Assembly: GCA_022820125.1 (NCBI GenBank) | Contig: JAJEGA010000094.1 | Coordinates: forward strand, 1-64,000 | From: Anaerolineae bacterium | GTDB lineage: Bacteria > Chloroflexota > Anaerolineae > Aggregatilineales > Phototrophicaceae | Length of the DNA stretch: 64,000 nt | Direction of reading: 5' to 3' | The notes under the pieces: generated by a model | What the model was told of the DNA's origin: nothing | Databases searched by the model: none | Seen by the model: only the letters and a program-made list of their open reading frames with translations | Made by a program: the position numbers and the translations under genes | Shown: positions 25,753 through 35,153 of the stretch, piece by piece | How the letters are laid out: each line of letters opens with the position of its first letter | Position numbering within the stretch: the stretch's first letter is position 1

Positions 25753-26709
25753 TCATACGCTCGGCGCGTTGACCGGTGTGACGGGGGCTTTGCCGAGCAG
25801 CACGGCGGCGATATTCTCGGCGCACAAGCGGCGAGCGGCAAAGCGACTCTCGCGCGTCCCGCCGCCGATATGCGGGCTGAGGCAGACATTGGGCATCCGC
25901 AGCAGCTGGGCGTGAACCTCAGGCTCGAATTCAAAAACATCCAGCGCCGCGCCGGCGATCTTGCCATCACGCAAAGCCTCAACCAGCGCCGCTTCATGCG
26001 CCACTGCGCCGCGCGACATGTTGATCAGAAACGCGCCTCGTTTCATCTGCGCCAGCCGCGCTGCGTTTATCAAATGACGTGTGCTCGCTGTGAGCGGCGT
26101 ATGTATTGAAACCACATCGGCTTCAGCCAAAAGCTGATCAAGCGTCCGATACGCTTCATCAGCCGATGCTGTCTGGTTGTGATAAATGACGCGCATGTCA
26201 AAAGCGCGGGCGCGTCGGGCAACGGCTTTGCCAATGCGTCCATAACCGATAATCCCGAGTGTCTTCCCCGCCAAAAGCGCGCCATCCCAAATGCCCGGCT
26301 GGAAGCCATCGCTCAGCCATTGCCCCGAACGCACATAACGATCAGCCGCGTTGATTCGACGCAGTAGATTCAAAAGGTGGGCGAGCGTGCAATCGGCGGT
26401 CGATGCGACGAAGGCGTCGGGCACATTGGTCGCCCAAACGCCGCGCCGGTTCATCAGTTCAAGATCAAGGTTGTCTATGCCGATGGCGACATTGGCCACA
26501 ATCTTCAGCTGCCGCGCCGCGTCGAGCAGCGCTTCATCAACGCGCAGTTCCGCCTGATTGATGATGCCATGCAGTTTAGGCGCGTGGCGCAGGACGCCCT
26601 CGCGGGACATTAGCCGTCCGCCGGCGGGACCTTGAATAACCTCGGCGACGCCAGCCAGCGGCTCAAGCGCGTCCGCCGGCACTGCGTTGGTGATCAGAAC
26701 TTTAGGCAT
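25753..26709 (-). CDS. D-2-hydroxyacid dehydrogenase (NAD(P)-dependent)
   Basis: 318 residues. The Rossmann motif is GIIGYGRIGKAVARRA (about residues 147-162); the catalytic triad of the family is seen as Arg in NMSRGAV (about 233), Glu in FEFEPE (about 262) and His in LSPHIGGGT (about 281). The family reduces 2-oxoacids such as glyoxylate, hydroxypyruvate or 2-keto-gluconate. It is the last gene of the long operon and follows the RraA-like gene by 2 bp; after an aldolase step it could reduce an aldehyde- or oxo-acid fragment. Exact substrate unknown. Confidence 0.9.
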   Translation of the reverse strand: MPKVLITNAVPADALEPLAGVAEVIQGPAGGRLMSREGVLRHAPKLHGIINQAELRVDEALLDAARQLKIVANVAIGIDNLDLELMNRRGVWATNVPDAFVASTADCTLAHLLNLLRRINAADRYVRSGQWLSDGFQPGIWDGALLAGKTLGIIGYGRIGKAVARRARAFDMRVIYHNQTASADEAYRTLDQLLAEADVVSIHTPLTASTRHLINAARLAQMKRGAFLINMSRGAVAHEAALVEALRDGKIAGAALDVFEFEPEVHAQLLRMPNVCLSPHIGGGTRESRFAARRLCAENIAAVLLGKAPVTPVNAPSV

Positions 26710-26711
26710 GT

Positions 26712-27410
26712 TTACATAATGCCAAATTTGCGGAAAGCTTCGCTCGCGCTCATGCCGCCTTCAATCGCCTTTTGCACGAGCTTTTCCCCGCGCGCCTTTT
26801 CAATGGCGCCGATGAAGACTTCTCGCTCCGCCTCCCTGGGCACGGCCAGCACGCCATCAACATCGCCGAAGACGATATCGCCCGGGCGCAAGCTTAGGCC
26901 GCCGATTTCCAGCGGCATGCGAAAGTCAATCACCTTGCCCCGCGGTCCCTGATCCTGCGCGTATGAGCCATACGAAAACGCGGGGAAACCCGACGCCAAA
27001 ATGCCGGCGGTGTCGCGCAGGTAGCCATCCACCACGGCGCCGGCCGCGCCAAGTCTCAGCGCCCGCGCACTCATTAACTCTCCCCAGAGCGCATAACGCG
27101 GCGAGGCGCCGGTGCAGACATAGACTTCGTTCGGCTTTAGATCGTCAAGCGCCTCCAGCATCAGTCCGAAGGGCTTCTCCATAACCGGATTATGCCTTGG
27201 GGCTGCCCGTTCCTCGAATACATCGGCTTCGAGAACGGTCATGGCGCGGCCAATGACCACCATATCAGCGCTTAAGGGCTGGATTTGCGGCGGCATGAAC
27301 TGGTGCAGGAAGCCCAGCTTGTCCATAATATCGCCGACCACCGCCGTGAATAGCTCTTGCCGAGCCAAGCGGAAAAGTCCTTCGTCATCATCCCAATCAA
27401 TTGCGCTAAT
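26712..27410 (-). CDS. RraA-like family aldolase (4-hydroxy-4-methyl-2-oxoglutarate / oxaloacetate type)
   Basis: The family signature is clear: LRLGAAGAVVDGYLRDTAG (glycine-rich loop, Arg and Asp for substrate and metal binding). Members split 4-carboxy-2-hydroxy acids to pyruvate plus an oxoacid, or decarboxylate oxaloacetate; RNase E inhibition is limited to the enterobacterial branch. The first standard start is TTG at 27368, but the frame is open further upstream with sensible residues (SAIDWDDDEGLFRLARQEL) and GAGGGAG sits just before an ATT at 27410, 11 bp after the preceding stop, so initiation at ATT or ATC is likely. Downstream of the dehydratase gene it completes a sugar-acid route. 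Confidence 0.85.
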   Translation of the reverse strand: MSAIDWDDDEGLFRLARQELFTAVVGDIMDKLGFLHQFMPPQIQPLSADMVVIGRAMTVLEADVFEERAAPRHNPVMEKPFGLMLEALDDLKPNEVYVCTGASPRYALWGELMSARALRLGAAGAVVDGYLRDTAGILASGFPAFSYGSYAQDQGPRGKVIDFRMPLEIGGLSLRPGDIVFGDVDGVLAVPREAEREVFIGAIEKARGEKLVQKAIEGGMSASEAFRKFGIM

Positions 27411-27421
27411 GATCGTCTCCC

Positions 27422-28591
27422 TCAGATATAGTATCGGCGGTCGCGAGGCGGCTTTCTTAAGCCGGGGTGGCTTGACAGTACACTTTCGTCGATGTCGAAG
27501 CCCAAGCCGGGTCGCGTTGGCAGCACAAAGGCCCCCGCCTCTATCGGAAGTTTATGCGACAGGCAGTCATCGCGCCAGCTTACATCCTTGACCATAAACT
27601 CCTGCCGGAAGAAGTTGGGTATGGTCGCCATCGTATGCGCCGACGCTATCGTAGAAATCGGACCGTTGGGATTGTGCGGCGCGATTGGCACATTGTAAGC
27701 TTCAGCCATATTGGCGATTTTCCGCATTTCGCTGATGCCGCCGCAGCGCGTAATGTCCGGCATCAGTATATCGGCGGCGCCGGCATCCAGAATCCGCTTC
27801 GCCATATAGCGCGAATGCAAGCGCTCGCCGACGCAAACCGGCAGCGGTATCCGCTGGCGAATATCGGCGATCGCCTCAGGATACTCCGGCAGCGCCGGCT
27901 CTTCGTACCACATGCAGTTGAAGCCCAGCGCGGCAAGGCGATGCGCCATCTCCACCGCGGTCGGTCCATTGAGGAAGGCGTGCGTTTCAATCGCGATTGG
28001 CGTCATCGGGCCCGCAGCTTCCGCCACTGCCGCCACCAAATCCAGCGCCAGTTGCTTCCGCCCCTCGTCCAATTCTCCACTGTCGCTGAGATCGTCGCCA
28101 TAGCCGTAGTTCACATGAGCGAAGGGATCGAACTTCAGCGCCGAGAATCCAGCGGCGACGGTCTCTTCCGCCTGGCGGGCATAGCTCGCGGCTGAATGAT
28201 CGCCATCAATGAACCAGTAGTTGGCATAAAGCTGAATCCGTTCGCGGTAGACCCCGCCGAGCAATTGGTAGACCGGCGCCCCCAGCGCTTTGCCCTTGAT
28301 GTCCCAGAGGGCGATATCGATGGCGCTGATGGCGGAAAGCAGCGGGCCCGCTTGCCCCAGCCAGTGCATATCACGATAAATCTTGGTCCAAATATAATCG
28401 ATGCGGCGCGCGTCCATACCGAGCGCAAATTCGCCGACGTGCTGGCAGGCGGCTTCGATAAGCGGCGAGCCGGGCCAGTTGGTCGCCTCGCCCCAGCCGT
28501 GAATGCCGGCGTCAGTCTCGACCTTGACCAGCGTCCAATTGTATTTGACGCCTTCGACGAGAAAGGTCTTCACCGCGCTGATTTTCATCAT
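27422..28591 (-). CDS. Mandelate racemase/muconate lactonizing (enolase) superfamily, sugar-acid dehydratase-like
   Basis: 389 residues: capping domain (about 1-125, with DIALWDIKGKALGAPVYQLLGG) and a (beta/alpha)7-beta barrel. Metal ligands appear as Glu in IAIETHAFLNG (about 197), Glu in WYEEPALP (about 223) and Glu in CVGERLHSRY (about 249); a catalytic His is in IAPHNPNGP (about 298). The ETH in place of DxH at the first ligand is like galactonate-dehydratase-type enzymes with a conservative change. They abstract the proton alpha to a carboxylate and usually dehydrate aldonic or uronic acids to 2-keto-3-deoxy acids. The start overlaps the P450 stop by 4 bp. Confidence 0.88.
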   Translation of the reverse strand: MMKISAVKTFLVEGVKYNWTLVKVETDAGIHGWGEATNWPGSPLIEAACQHVGEFALGMDARRIDYIWTKIYRDMHWLGQAGPLLSAISAIDIALWDIKGKALGAPVYQLLGGVYRERIQLYANYWFIDGDHSAASYARQAEETVAAGFSALKFDPFAHVNYGYGDDLSDSGELDEGRKQLALDLVAAVAEAAGPMTPIAIETHAFLNGPTAVEMAHRLAALGFNCMWYEEPALPEYPEAIADIRQRIPLPVCVGERLHSRYMAKRILDAGAADILMPDITRCGGISEMRKIANMAEAYNVPIAPHNPNGPISTIASAHTMATIPNFFRQEFMVKDVSWRDDCLSHKLPIEAGAFVLPTRPGLGFDIDESVLSSHPGLRKPPRDRRYYI

Positions 28592-29805
28592 GCCCGCTCA
28601 AACTCGATGGGCAGCGACTTCAAGCCGCGAAACAGGGCGCTGTTCCATTCAAGGTCGTCCTGCGCCAGTCGGATCTTTGGCAGCTTTTGCAGCAGCGCGC
28701 GGATTGCCACCGGCGCCTCCAGGCGAGCGAGCGGCGCGCCCAAACAGAAATGCGGTCCATAGCCGAAGGCGAGATGTTTATTGGGCGAGCGCGCCAGATC
28801 GAGCGCGTCCGGCTGGTCAAAGCGGGACGGATCGCGGTTGGCGGCGCCCAGGAATTGCAGGATCAGTTGACCCTTCTTGATCGTCATATCGCCGATCACG
28901 ACATCACGGGCAGCGATGCGCCGGTTGCGCTGGAACGGTCCTTCATAGCGTAAGAACTCCTCGGTTGCCGCTGCGTCCAGCGCAGGATTATCGCGCAGCC
29001 GCCGCAGTTGATCGGGATGCTGCAGCAAGGCGTAGACGCCATTGGCGATGAGATAGGTGGTCGTCTCATGCCCGCCGATCAGGATCGTAACACAGCTCGA
29101 CACCATCTCTTCTTCGCTTAGCTTCTCGCCTTCAAGTTCCGCGCGGACGAGCGCGGTGATCAGATCATCTTCCGGCGCCAGCCGCCGTTTCGCGTAGATG
29201 TCGCGGAAGTACTGCTGCATCGCCAGCAAGGCGTCCTGCGATTTCAATAAAACCTCGGGCATGGGCTTCGGCGTCGCCATAAAGCCGACAATCTCGCCCG
29301 ACCAGCGTTTGAACTTGGCATGGTCATCCACCGGGATGCCCATCATTTCGGCGATGACGGTAACAGGCAGCGGATACGAAAAATCCCAGATGACATCCAT
29401 GAAGCCGCGTTCAATTTGCTCGTCAATTAATCGTTCGACGATGTCTTCTATGTATGCCCGCATCTTGCGGATGGCGCGCGGGGTGAATGCCATATGCACC
29501 AATTGGCGCATTCGCGTGTGATCGGGCGGGTCGACATTGATCAGCCCCTGAGAATAGTGGCGCACCAAGGGCGCCACCCTTTCCCATAGCGGTTCCGGCA
29601 ATTCCATCGTGGCGGTCAAGCGCCCCAGGCTGGTGAAGGTCCGGTAATCTTGCAAGGTCCAGGTGATATCGTCATAACGGGTCAGCAGCCAGCAGCCCCA
29701 AGCCTCGCTCCAGTATACCGGCGCTTGCTGGCGCAGCTCGTGGTATAGCGGGTAAGGATTCTGATTGAAGGCTTCCGAAGCGAGGGCGCTGTCGAATTGC
29801 CCCAT
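28588..29805 (-). CDS. Soluble bacterial cytochrome P450
   Basis: 405 residues, the usual length for class I bacterial P450s. I-helix oxygen-binding motif GGHETTT (about 248), K-helix ExxR in EEFLRYEGP (about 287), and the heme-ligand loop FGYGPHFCLGAPLAR with Cys about 354. Such enzymes insert one oxygen atom using electrons from ferredoxin and its reductase; neither partner is encoded nearby. It sits inside a carbohydrate-type catabolic operon, between the BNR-LamG gene (18 bp) and the dehydratase gene (4-bp overlap). Published precedent exists for P450s that demethylate 6-O-methyl-galactose in algal-polysaccharide degraders; a comparable oxidative removal of a substituent is inferred here. 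Start ATG has GAGG nine bases upstream. Confidence 0.93.
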   Translation of the reverse strand: MGQFDSALASEAFNQNPYPLYHELRQQAPVYWSEAWGCWLLTRYDDITWTLQDYRTFTSLGRLTATMELPEPLWERVAPLVRHYSQGLINVDPPDHTRMRQLVHMAFTPRAIRKMRAYIEDIVERLIDEQIERGFMDVIWDFSYPLPVTVIAEMMGIPVDDHAKFKRWSGEIVGFMATPKPMPEVLLKSQDALLAMQQYFRDIYAKRRLAPEDDLITALVRAELEGEKLSEEEMVSSCVTILIGGHETTTYLIANGVYALLQHPDQLRRLRDNPALDAAATEEFLRYEGPFQRNRRIAARDVVIGDMTIKKGQLILQFLGAANRDPSRFDQPDALDLARSPNKHLAFGYGPHFCLGAPLARLEAPVAIRALLQKLPKIRLAQDDLEWNSALFRGLKSLPIEFERA

Positions 29806-29823
29806 AGCAGTCTTCCTCTGATT

Positions 29824-31656
29824 CTAGCTAAGGCTAGCGCGGCAATTGTCAATGAGCTCGGATACGCGCAGGCAGCGGTCGTATATCCGCAGCCGCCGCA
29901 CCGCCGAAGCGATTTCGACGCGCTGGGCATCGGCTTCAGCTGGCGCATGATCGCGCGCGCTGGCGCTGCCGGGCGCGATGATGGGATTCTTGTCCGCGCT
30001 GTTCACATGGCGCAAAGACGCGTTGAATCGACCCCAGCCAAATTGCCGGAATGCGCCGCCATCGCACAAGACGCCGTCTACGACAAAGGAGATGATCTTC
30101 GGCCCGCCATCAACTATTGCCGCCACATGATGCCGCTTGCCGGCGCCCAGCAGATCAGGGTCGCAGCGCCAGCGGCTTTCGCTCCGTCCGTCATTCAGGA
30201 TAATTTCGATGGCGCCGCGTGATGTCGTCCGCAGCGCCCAGCCCTGCCCGGTCGGCGCGCGCGCATCCAGAAGCCGCTGGTCCCCGTCAAGCCGCTCAAG
30301 CTGCAGCCAGACTTCCACGGTGAAGCCGCTGCGCATGTCCTTCGCGCCATAATCGGGGCGCTGATGATCGCGCGTGTTGAAGGGGGGCAGCGGCGGCATC
30401 ATGACGTGATTGTCCGCGGCGTCATCAAGGTTCCATTCCACAGTGCAATCCTCGTTCGCCGAAGAAGCGCCCGCTTCCAGTTGACCCCAAAGCGCTTCCA
30501 GCAAGGCGGGATCAAGCCGATGGACCCGCGCCACATCCTTCTGCGTCTCCAGCAGATAATAGTTGCCGCCGTCTTCGACCAAATCGGGATAGCTCATACG
30601 AACATAGCTGTCGTCATCGTAGAGCGCGATCTCTGGCTGCGACCATCTGATGACGCGCCCTTCATCGCTATCCGCCTCGACGCCGCCGCAGAGCCAGACC
30701 GGGTTGCGATCTTCGTACCAATTGCCGCCATGATTGTGAAACCAGTACAGGTACTTTCCGTTCTCGCACTTCCAGGCGAAATTGGCGGCGCGCGGATGCT
30801 TCATCAGGCGGCCGTTGGCATAGCGCTTGTAGGCCGGTTCCGTCCAGCTTCGTCCGCCATCGCGGCTGTAGGCATAAGCGGGATGACCATCAATGGTGCG
30901 GTAAACGCTGTAGATGGCGTCATCGCTCAGCACGACATAGCTATGCTCTTCGGCGATGGGACCGCCGCCCGGGGGCGTTCTCAAGCCGGCGTCGCCATCG
31001 GGCAGCGTCTCCCAGGCGATTTTGTCCGGATCGGTCTCGGTCAAGATGTTCTCGCTGCGCAGCAAAACGCCTTCCGAACGGGTAAAAAAGCCGTGACCGA
31101 GTCCGCCGACTTTGTGCAGCGAAACATAAGCCGCGCCATTGAGGATGAAGGGCTTGCCTACATTCCAGAAGTAACGGACCGCGCCGCCGTAAGGATTATC
31201 CCGATCGATTTCCATCTCGCGCACGGGCACGTCGTAGCGTCTCGCCGACCATGTCCGGCCGTGATCATCGCTGTATTTGAAGACGAAGCAACCTTGCGAA
31301 TCCACCCGGAAGCACTTGCCGTCTTTGTAGGGCGGGTCATCGGCGATGACATAGCGGCGGCCATCGCTGTTGTGATTGTAGAAGAGATAGATGCGCCCGC
31401 TTGGCGTTTTCAGGGGCACGGCGTATGAGGCCTCCGGTCCATCGGCCGGCTCCACAGCGACCGGCGCCGACCAGGTCCGCCCTTTGTCGCTGCTGCGCGC
31501 CGCGATGACATGCTGCCCCGAAGCGCCCTCGACGCCGCCCCCGGTTGTGATCGTGCAGAGCCAGGCGCCATCGTCTGTTTTCACGACATAGGGTTGGTCG
31601 CTGTAGCGCTCGGTCGGAATTTCGCATCCAGTTTCGATATGTCGATTATCCGGCAT
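29824..31656 (-). CDS. BNR-repeat (sialidase-fold) protein with C-terminal LamG-like domain
   Basis: About 610 residues and no signal peptide. Asp-boxes of the six-bladed sialidase propeller are evident: SSDKGRTWSAP (about 55), YSDDHGRTWSARR (about 135) and YSRDGGRSWTEP (about 270). The last 180 residues form a concanavalin-like LamG domain (SGFTVEVWLQLERLDGD...RHHVAAIVDGG). Some relatives are exo-sialidases; many BNR proteins act on other sugars, and the catalytic Arg triad could not be confirmed. Start: ATG 31656 with GAGG six bases before it (the frame is open to 31668). Located between oppF and the P450 gene; lack of an export signal implies action on imported oligosaccharide. Confidence 0.82.
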   Translation of the reverse strand: MPDNRHIETGCEIPTERYSDQPYVVKTDDGAWLCTITTGGGVEGASGQHVIAARSSDKGRTWSAPVAVEPADGPEASYAVPLKTPSGRIYLFYNHNSDGRRYVIADDPPYKDGKCFRVDSQGCFVFKYSDDHGRTWSARRYDVPVREMEIDRDNPYGGAVRYFWNVGKPFILNGAAYVSLHKVGGLGHGFFTRSEGVLLRSENILTETDPDKIAWETLPDGDAGLRTPPGGGPIAEEHSYVVLSDDAIYSVYRTIDGHPAYAYSRDGGRSWTEPAYKRYANGRLMKHPRAANFAWKCENGKYLYWFHNHGGNWYEDRNPVWLCGGVEADSDEGRVIRWSQPEIALYDDDSYVRMSYPDLVEDGGNYYLLETQKDVARVHRLDPALLEALWGQLEAGASSANEDCTVEWNLDDAADNHVMMPPLPPFNTRDHQRPDYGAKDMRSGFTVEVWLQLERLDGDQRLLDARAPTGQGWALRTTSRGAIEIILNDGRSESRWRCDPDLLGAGKRHHVAAIVDGGPKIISFVVDGVLCDGGAFRQFGWGRFNASLRHVNSADKNPIIAPGSASARDHAPAEADAQRVEIASAVRRLRIYDRCLRVSELIDNCRASLS

Positions 31657-31664
31657 AAGCATCC

Positions 31665-32678
31665 TCAATTTTCAAGACCGTTCAGTTCGAGTTCTTCCGC
31701 AAAGTGACAGGCGGCGGTATGCTGTGGCGCGACCTGAACCAGCGGCGGTTCGGCTTCGCGGCAGATGGCTTCGGCATAGGGGCAGCGTGGATGAAAATAA
31801 CAGCCTGATGGCGGATTCGCCGGATCTGGCAATTCGCCTTCGATACCACCGGTCTCCGGCAGCGGCTGATCGGGGTCGGGTCGTGGAATGGCGGAGAGCA
31901 GCGCTTCGGTATAAGGGTGCCGCGGGCGGGCGAACAGCGCTTGCGTTGGCGCCTGCTCCACCAGCTTGCCCACGTACATCACCGCGACATCATCGGAGAC
32001 ATGCTCCACGACGCTCAGATCGTGGGCGATGAACAAATAGGTCAGGTTGAATTCTTCTTGCAAATCGTTCAGCAGATTCAGTATCTGCGCTTGCACCGAA
32101 ACATCAAGCGCCGAGACCGCCTCGTCACAGACGATCAACTGGGGATTGATGCTCAGCGCGCGCGCAATCCCTATCCGTTGCCTCTGGCCGCCGCTGAAGG
32201 CATGGGGAAAGCGTTTCATATAGCGCACATCAAGCCCGACCAGCTCCAGCGCCGTTCTGACGCGATCTTCCAGTTCCCTTCCCTTGGCAATCCGATGGAT
32301 GCGCAGCGGTTCGCTGACAATATCGAAGATGGTTTTGCGCGGATCCAGGCTGGAGTAGGGGTCTTGGAAGATCATTTGCAAATGCTTGCGAAACTCGCGC
32401 ATCCCGCGCCGGCTCAATTGCGCCAGGTCGGTCGTCGCCCCATCATGGTGAAACAGAATCTCGCCGGCGGTCAGGTCAATCGCGCGCAAAACGCAGCGCC
32501 CCAAGGTCGTCTTGCCCGATCCCGATTCGCCGACCAAGCCAAGCGTACGCCCTTTGCCGATGCTCAAGCTCACCTGATCAACCGCCCGCACATGCCCGAC
32601 GACGCGCCGCAGCAAGCCCTCCTCGATCGGAAAATACTTCTTTAAGCCGCGCACTTCCAGCAAACTGGCGTCGCTCAT
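31665..32678 (-). CDS. OppF/DppF-type ABC transporter ATPase
   Basis: 337 residues: Walker [13 protein letters not shown] (about 49), Q-loop [15 protein letters not shown], signature [15 protein letters not shown], Walker [14 protein letters not shown], switch His in [11 protein letters not shown]. The C-terminus contains the oligopeptide-type Cys cluster ([16 protein letters not shown]...HTAACHF) that binds an iron-sulfur cluster in characterised OppD/F proteins. It works with OppD (34.2 kb) in the same operon. Unusually a BNR-enzyme gene separates the two ATPase genes. Start ATG 32678 is 6 bp after the BNR gene stop. Confidence 0.94.
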   Translation of the reverse strand: MSDASLLEVRGLKKYFPIEEGLLRRVVGHVRAVDQVSLSIGKGRTLGLVGESGSGKTTLGRCVLRAIDLTAGEILFHHDGATTDLAQLSRRGMREFRKHLQMIFQDPYSSLDPRKTIFDIVSEPLRIHRIAKGRELEDRVRTALELVGLDVRYMKRFPHAFSGGQRQRIGIARALSINPQLIVCDEAVSALDVSVQAQILNLLNDLQEEFNLTYLFIAHDLSVVEHVSDDVAVMYVGKLVEQAPTQALFARPRHPYTEALLSAIPRPDPDQPLPETGGIEGELPDPANPPSGCYFHPRCPYAEAICREAEPPLVQVAPQHTAACHFAEELELNGLEN

Positions 32679-32684
32679 GCGGAT

Positions 32685-34031
32685 TTATCCCTTTAGCGAT
32701 TCCACCGCAATCGGCGGCCGCATACGCGCCGAATTGTAGGCCGGGTCACAATCGCGCAGCCATTCATCAGTGATGGTTTTCCCCAGCAGATAATGCTTGC
32801 GATCAGGATAAAACAAGATGCGCGTCTCGCCGTCATCAACCAGGCTTGGATAGACCGCCACTTGCGTCCCTCCGGTATGCGGCAGCAGGACGCCGTTCGA
32901 TGTGACAAAAATCTTCGGCGGCCCAAAACGCAGCGGATGATCCCTTTCGCCGGCGATTTCTCGCCCGACGCTCAGCCAGGCGGGATAGCGGTTGTGCTTC
33001 GAATCCACCGGTGATTTGCCGCCGTTGGCGCCGCCGTCGTTGTTATAGAAGAGCAGCAGGTAGCGCCCGTCATGCAGGCGATAAAGCGGGCTGGGCGCCA
33101 TCGGATTCAGGATGGGGTTGCCGCCCGGTTCATAGCGCAGCGCGCGCGGCTCGCCCCAAGAGCGCCCGTCATCGCCTGAGAGCGCAAAATAGTTGACGCC
33201 GCGCAAGGTTCGGAATACGCAAATGAGCCGCCCGTCAGAAAGCGCCTGCACCGTCGGCTCCTGGGCGACGCTGACGCCGGGCCGCCAGGGATTCTCCACT
33301 TGAATCCCGTGCGGCGCTTTGGGCCAGGTGCTGACGATCAGCTTGTTCGGGTCGCGCTCGCTGAGGATATTCTCGAAGCGCAGGAACCAAACCTCGGACC
33401 AGTGCTCGAGCAGATTCAAGCTGAGCTTCACTGCCGGATCGTAAGTATGGCTCGCCCAGCGGGTGAATGGCGCCAGGACATGCCCCTCCGGGCTGACAAA
33501 TATATTCTGATAAACAATCCAACTGGGCGGCACAGCCGGGTCGGGATGGCTGATGGCGCTCGGCGCAATCGGGAAATCATAACGGGCGCTGCTCCAGGTT
33601 GCGCCATCGTCATCGGAGAAGCGGCAGCGAACCATCCCGGTGGTGTCCTCGCGGGCGTCGTCAATGCCGACGTTCTTGTTGTAGATGTAATATACGCGAT
33701 GCCCGCCATCCGCCAGCAAATTCGGCGCGACGATGGGGAAGCCCCAGCTGGCCAGCCCGGTTCCCGGCGCGTCATCGGGCTGGGGTCCATCAATCGCTTG
33801 CGGCGGCGTCCAGGTCGCGCCCCGATCATGCGAGCGGCTGACGACAACGCGCTGATCGCCCGCATTCTCAAAGGTGGATTGCGTCCAGAAACCGAGGAAA
33901 CTGCCCGGCGGGGTTTTGACGACCAGAAAATGCTGATTGCAGGCGCCCGCCCCGGCGAAGTCCTCCGGCAAATAAGCCAGCAGGTCCGGCTCGGTCCGCT
34001 CCCACTCGTTCTCAAGATAAAGATCTTTCAC
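32685..34031 (-). CDS. BNR-repeat (sialidase-fold) protein
   Basis: 448 residues with no signal peptide. Propeller repeats with Asp-box character: SRSHDRGATWTPP (about 87), FSDDDGATWSSARYD (about 140) and LSGDDGRSWGEPR (about 285). It resembles the first half of the BNR-LamG protein encoded two genes downstream but lacks the LamG domain. Sialidase-fold enzymes hydrolyse terminal sialic acids or other acidic or deoxy sugars; the substrate here is unknown. GTG 34031 has GGAG eight bases upstream. It lies between oppD and oppF, implying that processing of the imported molecule is coupled in expression to uptake. Confidence 0.82.
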   Translation of the reverse strand: MKDLYLENEWERTEPDLLAYLPEDFAGAGACNQHFLVVKTPPGSFLGFWTQSTFENAGDQRVVVSRSHDRGATWTPPQAIDGPQPDDAPGTGLASWGFPIVAPNLLADGGHRVYYIYNKNVGIDDAREDTTGMVRCRFSDDDGATWSSARYDFPIAPSAISHPDPAVPPSWIVYQNIFVSPEGHVLAPFTRWASHTYDPAVKLSLNLLEHWSEVWFLRFENILSERDPNKLIVSTWPKAPHGIQVENPWRPGVSVAQEPTVQALSDGRLICVFRTLRGVNYFALSGDDGRSWGEPRALRYEPGGNPILNPMAPSPLYRLHDGRYLLLFYNNDGGANGGKSPVDSKHNRYPAWLSVGREIAGERDHPLRFGPPKIFVTSNGVLLPHTGGTQVAVYPSLVDDGETRILFYPDRKHYLLGKTITDEWLRDCDPAYNSARMRPPIAVESLKG

Positions 34032-34161
34032 GTTCTTTCGCTCCGTCCCGGCGTTATGCCATTCAGTGTCTCATTTCGCGGGCGATTCGGCGAAACATCC
34101 CTACACGTTTGCATCTGCAAGACAAACTTCGCCGCGCCTGCGCGCAACACAAGCAACCTTA

Positions 34162-35151
34162 CTATTCATACAGCACACAACTGACGCTGTGCCCGGGCGC
34201 GACTGTCACCGCCGCCGGCATCCGGACATCGCATTTGCCGGCGATGAATTCGCCGCATCGATTGGCAAATGGGCAGGCATCGGGCGGATCCAGCGGCACG
34301 GGCACGGTCCCCTCGATCGTCGCCAGATGCGCGCCGTCGGTCGCCCCGAATTTGGGAATTGAGCGGATAAGCCCCTTGGTATAAGGGTGCTTGGGGTCTT
34401 TGAATATCTGCCGCGCCGCGCCGTATTCCACGATTTTGCCCAGATACATCACGGCGACATCGTCCGCCATCGTTGCGATGACACCCAAATCGTGCGTGAT
34501 GAACATAATCGCCATGCCGTTGTCCCGCTGCAAGCGTTTCATCAGTCGCAGGATTTGGGACTGGATGGTGACATCCAGCGCCGTGGTCGGCTCATCGGCG
34601 ATCAGCAGGCGCGGATTCAGCACGATCGCCATCGCAATCATGCTGCGCTGCCGCATCCCGCCCGATAGCTGAAACGAATATTCGTCGATTCGCCTCTCAG
34701 GCGCCGGGATCCCAACCTCATCCAGCAGCGCGATAACGCGTTTGCGCGCCGCGCTTTTATCCCGCTCGCCATGGACGAAGAGCGCCTCCATGATCTGGTT
34801 GCCCACAGTATGCACCGGCGAGAAAGCCGTCATCGGCTCCTGGAAAATCATCGCGATCTCGCGCCCGCGCAAGTCGCGCATTTCATCGCCGTCTTCGTCC
34901 AGCCGCGCAAGGTCGACGGCGCCCGACGCCCGATGCAGCAGGATCTGCCCGCTGATCTTGCTATTCTTTTTTGGCGTGATCCGCATGATCGATTGCGCCG
35001 TCACGCTCTTGCCACAGCCGGATTCGCCAACGACGCCCAAGGTGCGGTTCTTGCGGATGCTGAACGATACGCCATTGACCGCCTTGAGCGTGCCTTCTTC
35101 CAGCTCGAAGTAAGTGTGAAGGTCTTTTACCTCCAGCACGACATCGGACAT
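34162..35151 (-). CDS. OppD/DppD-type ABC transporter ATPase
   Basis: 329 residues: Walker A GESGCGKSVTAQS (about 41), signature LSGGMRQRSMIAMAI, Walker B LLIADEPTTALDV, switch His in FITHDLGVIA. C-terminal Cys cluster (CPFANRC...GKCDVRMP) as in other oligopeptide-type ATPases. Starts 2 bp after the permease gene with AAGGA before ATG. The 130 bp between its stop and the BNR gene start hold no recognisable element. Confidence 0.94.
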   Translation of the reverse strand: MSDVVLEVKDLHTYFELEEGTLKAVNGVSFSIRKNRTLGVVGESGCGKSVTAQSIMRITPKKNSKISGQILLHRASGAVDLARLDEDGDEMRDLRGREIAMIFQEPMTAFSPVHTVGNQIMEALFVHGERDKSAARKRVIALLDEVGIPAPERRIDEYSFQLSGGMRQRSMIAMAIVLNPRLLIADEPTTALDVTIQSQILRLMKRLQRDNGMAIMFITHDLGVIATMADDVAVMYLGKIVEYGAARQIFKDPKHPYTKGLIRSIPKFGATDGAHLATIEGTVPVPLDPPDACPFANRCGEFIAGKCDVRMPAAVTVAPGHSVSCVLYE

Positions 35152-35153
35152 GA

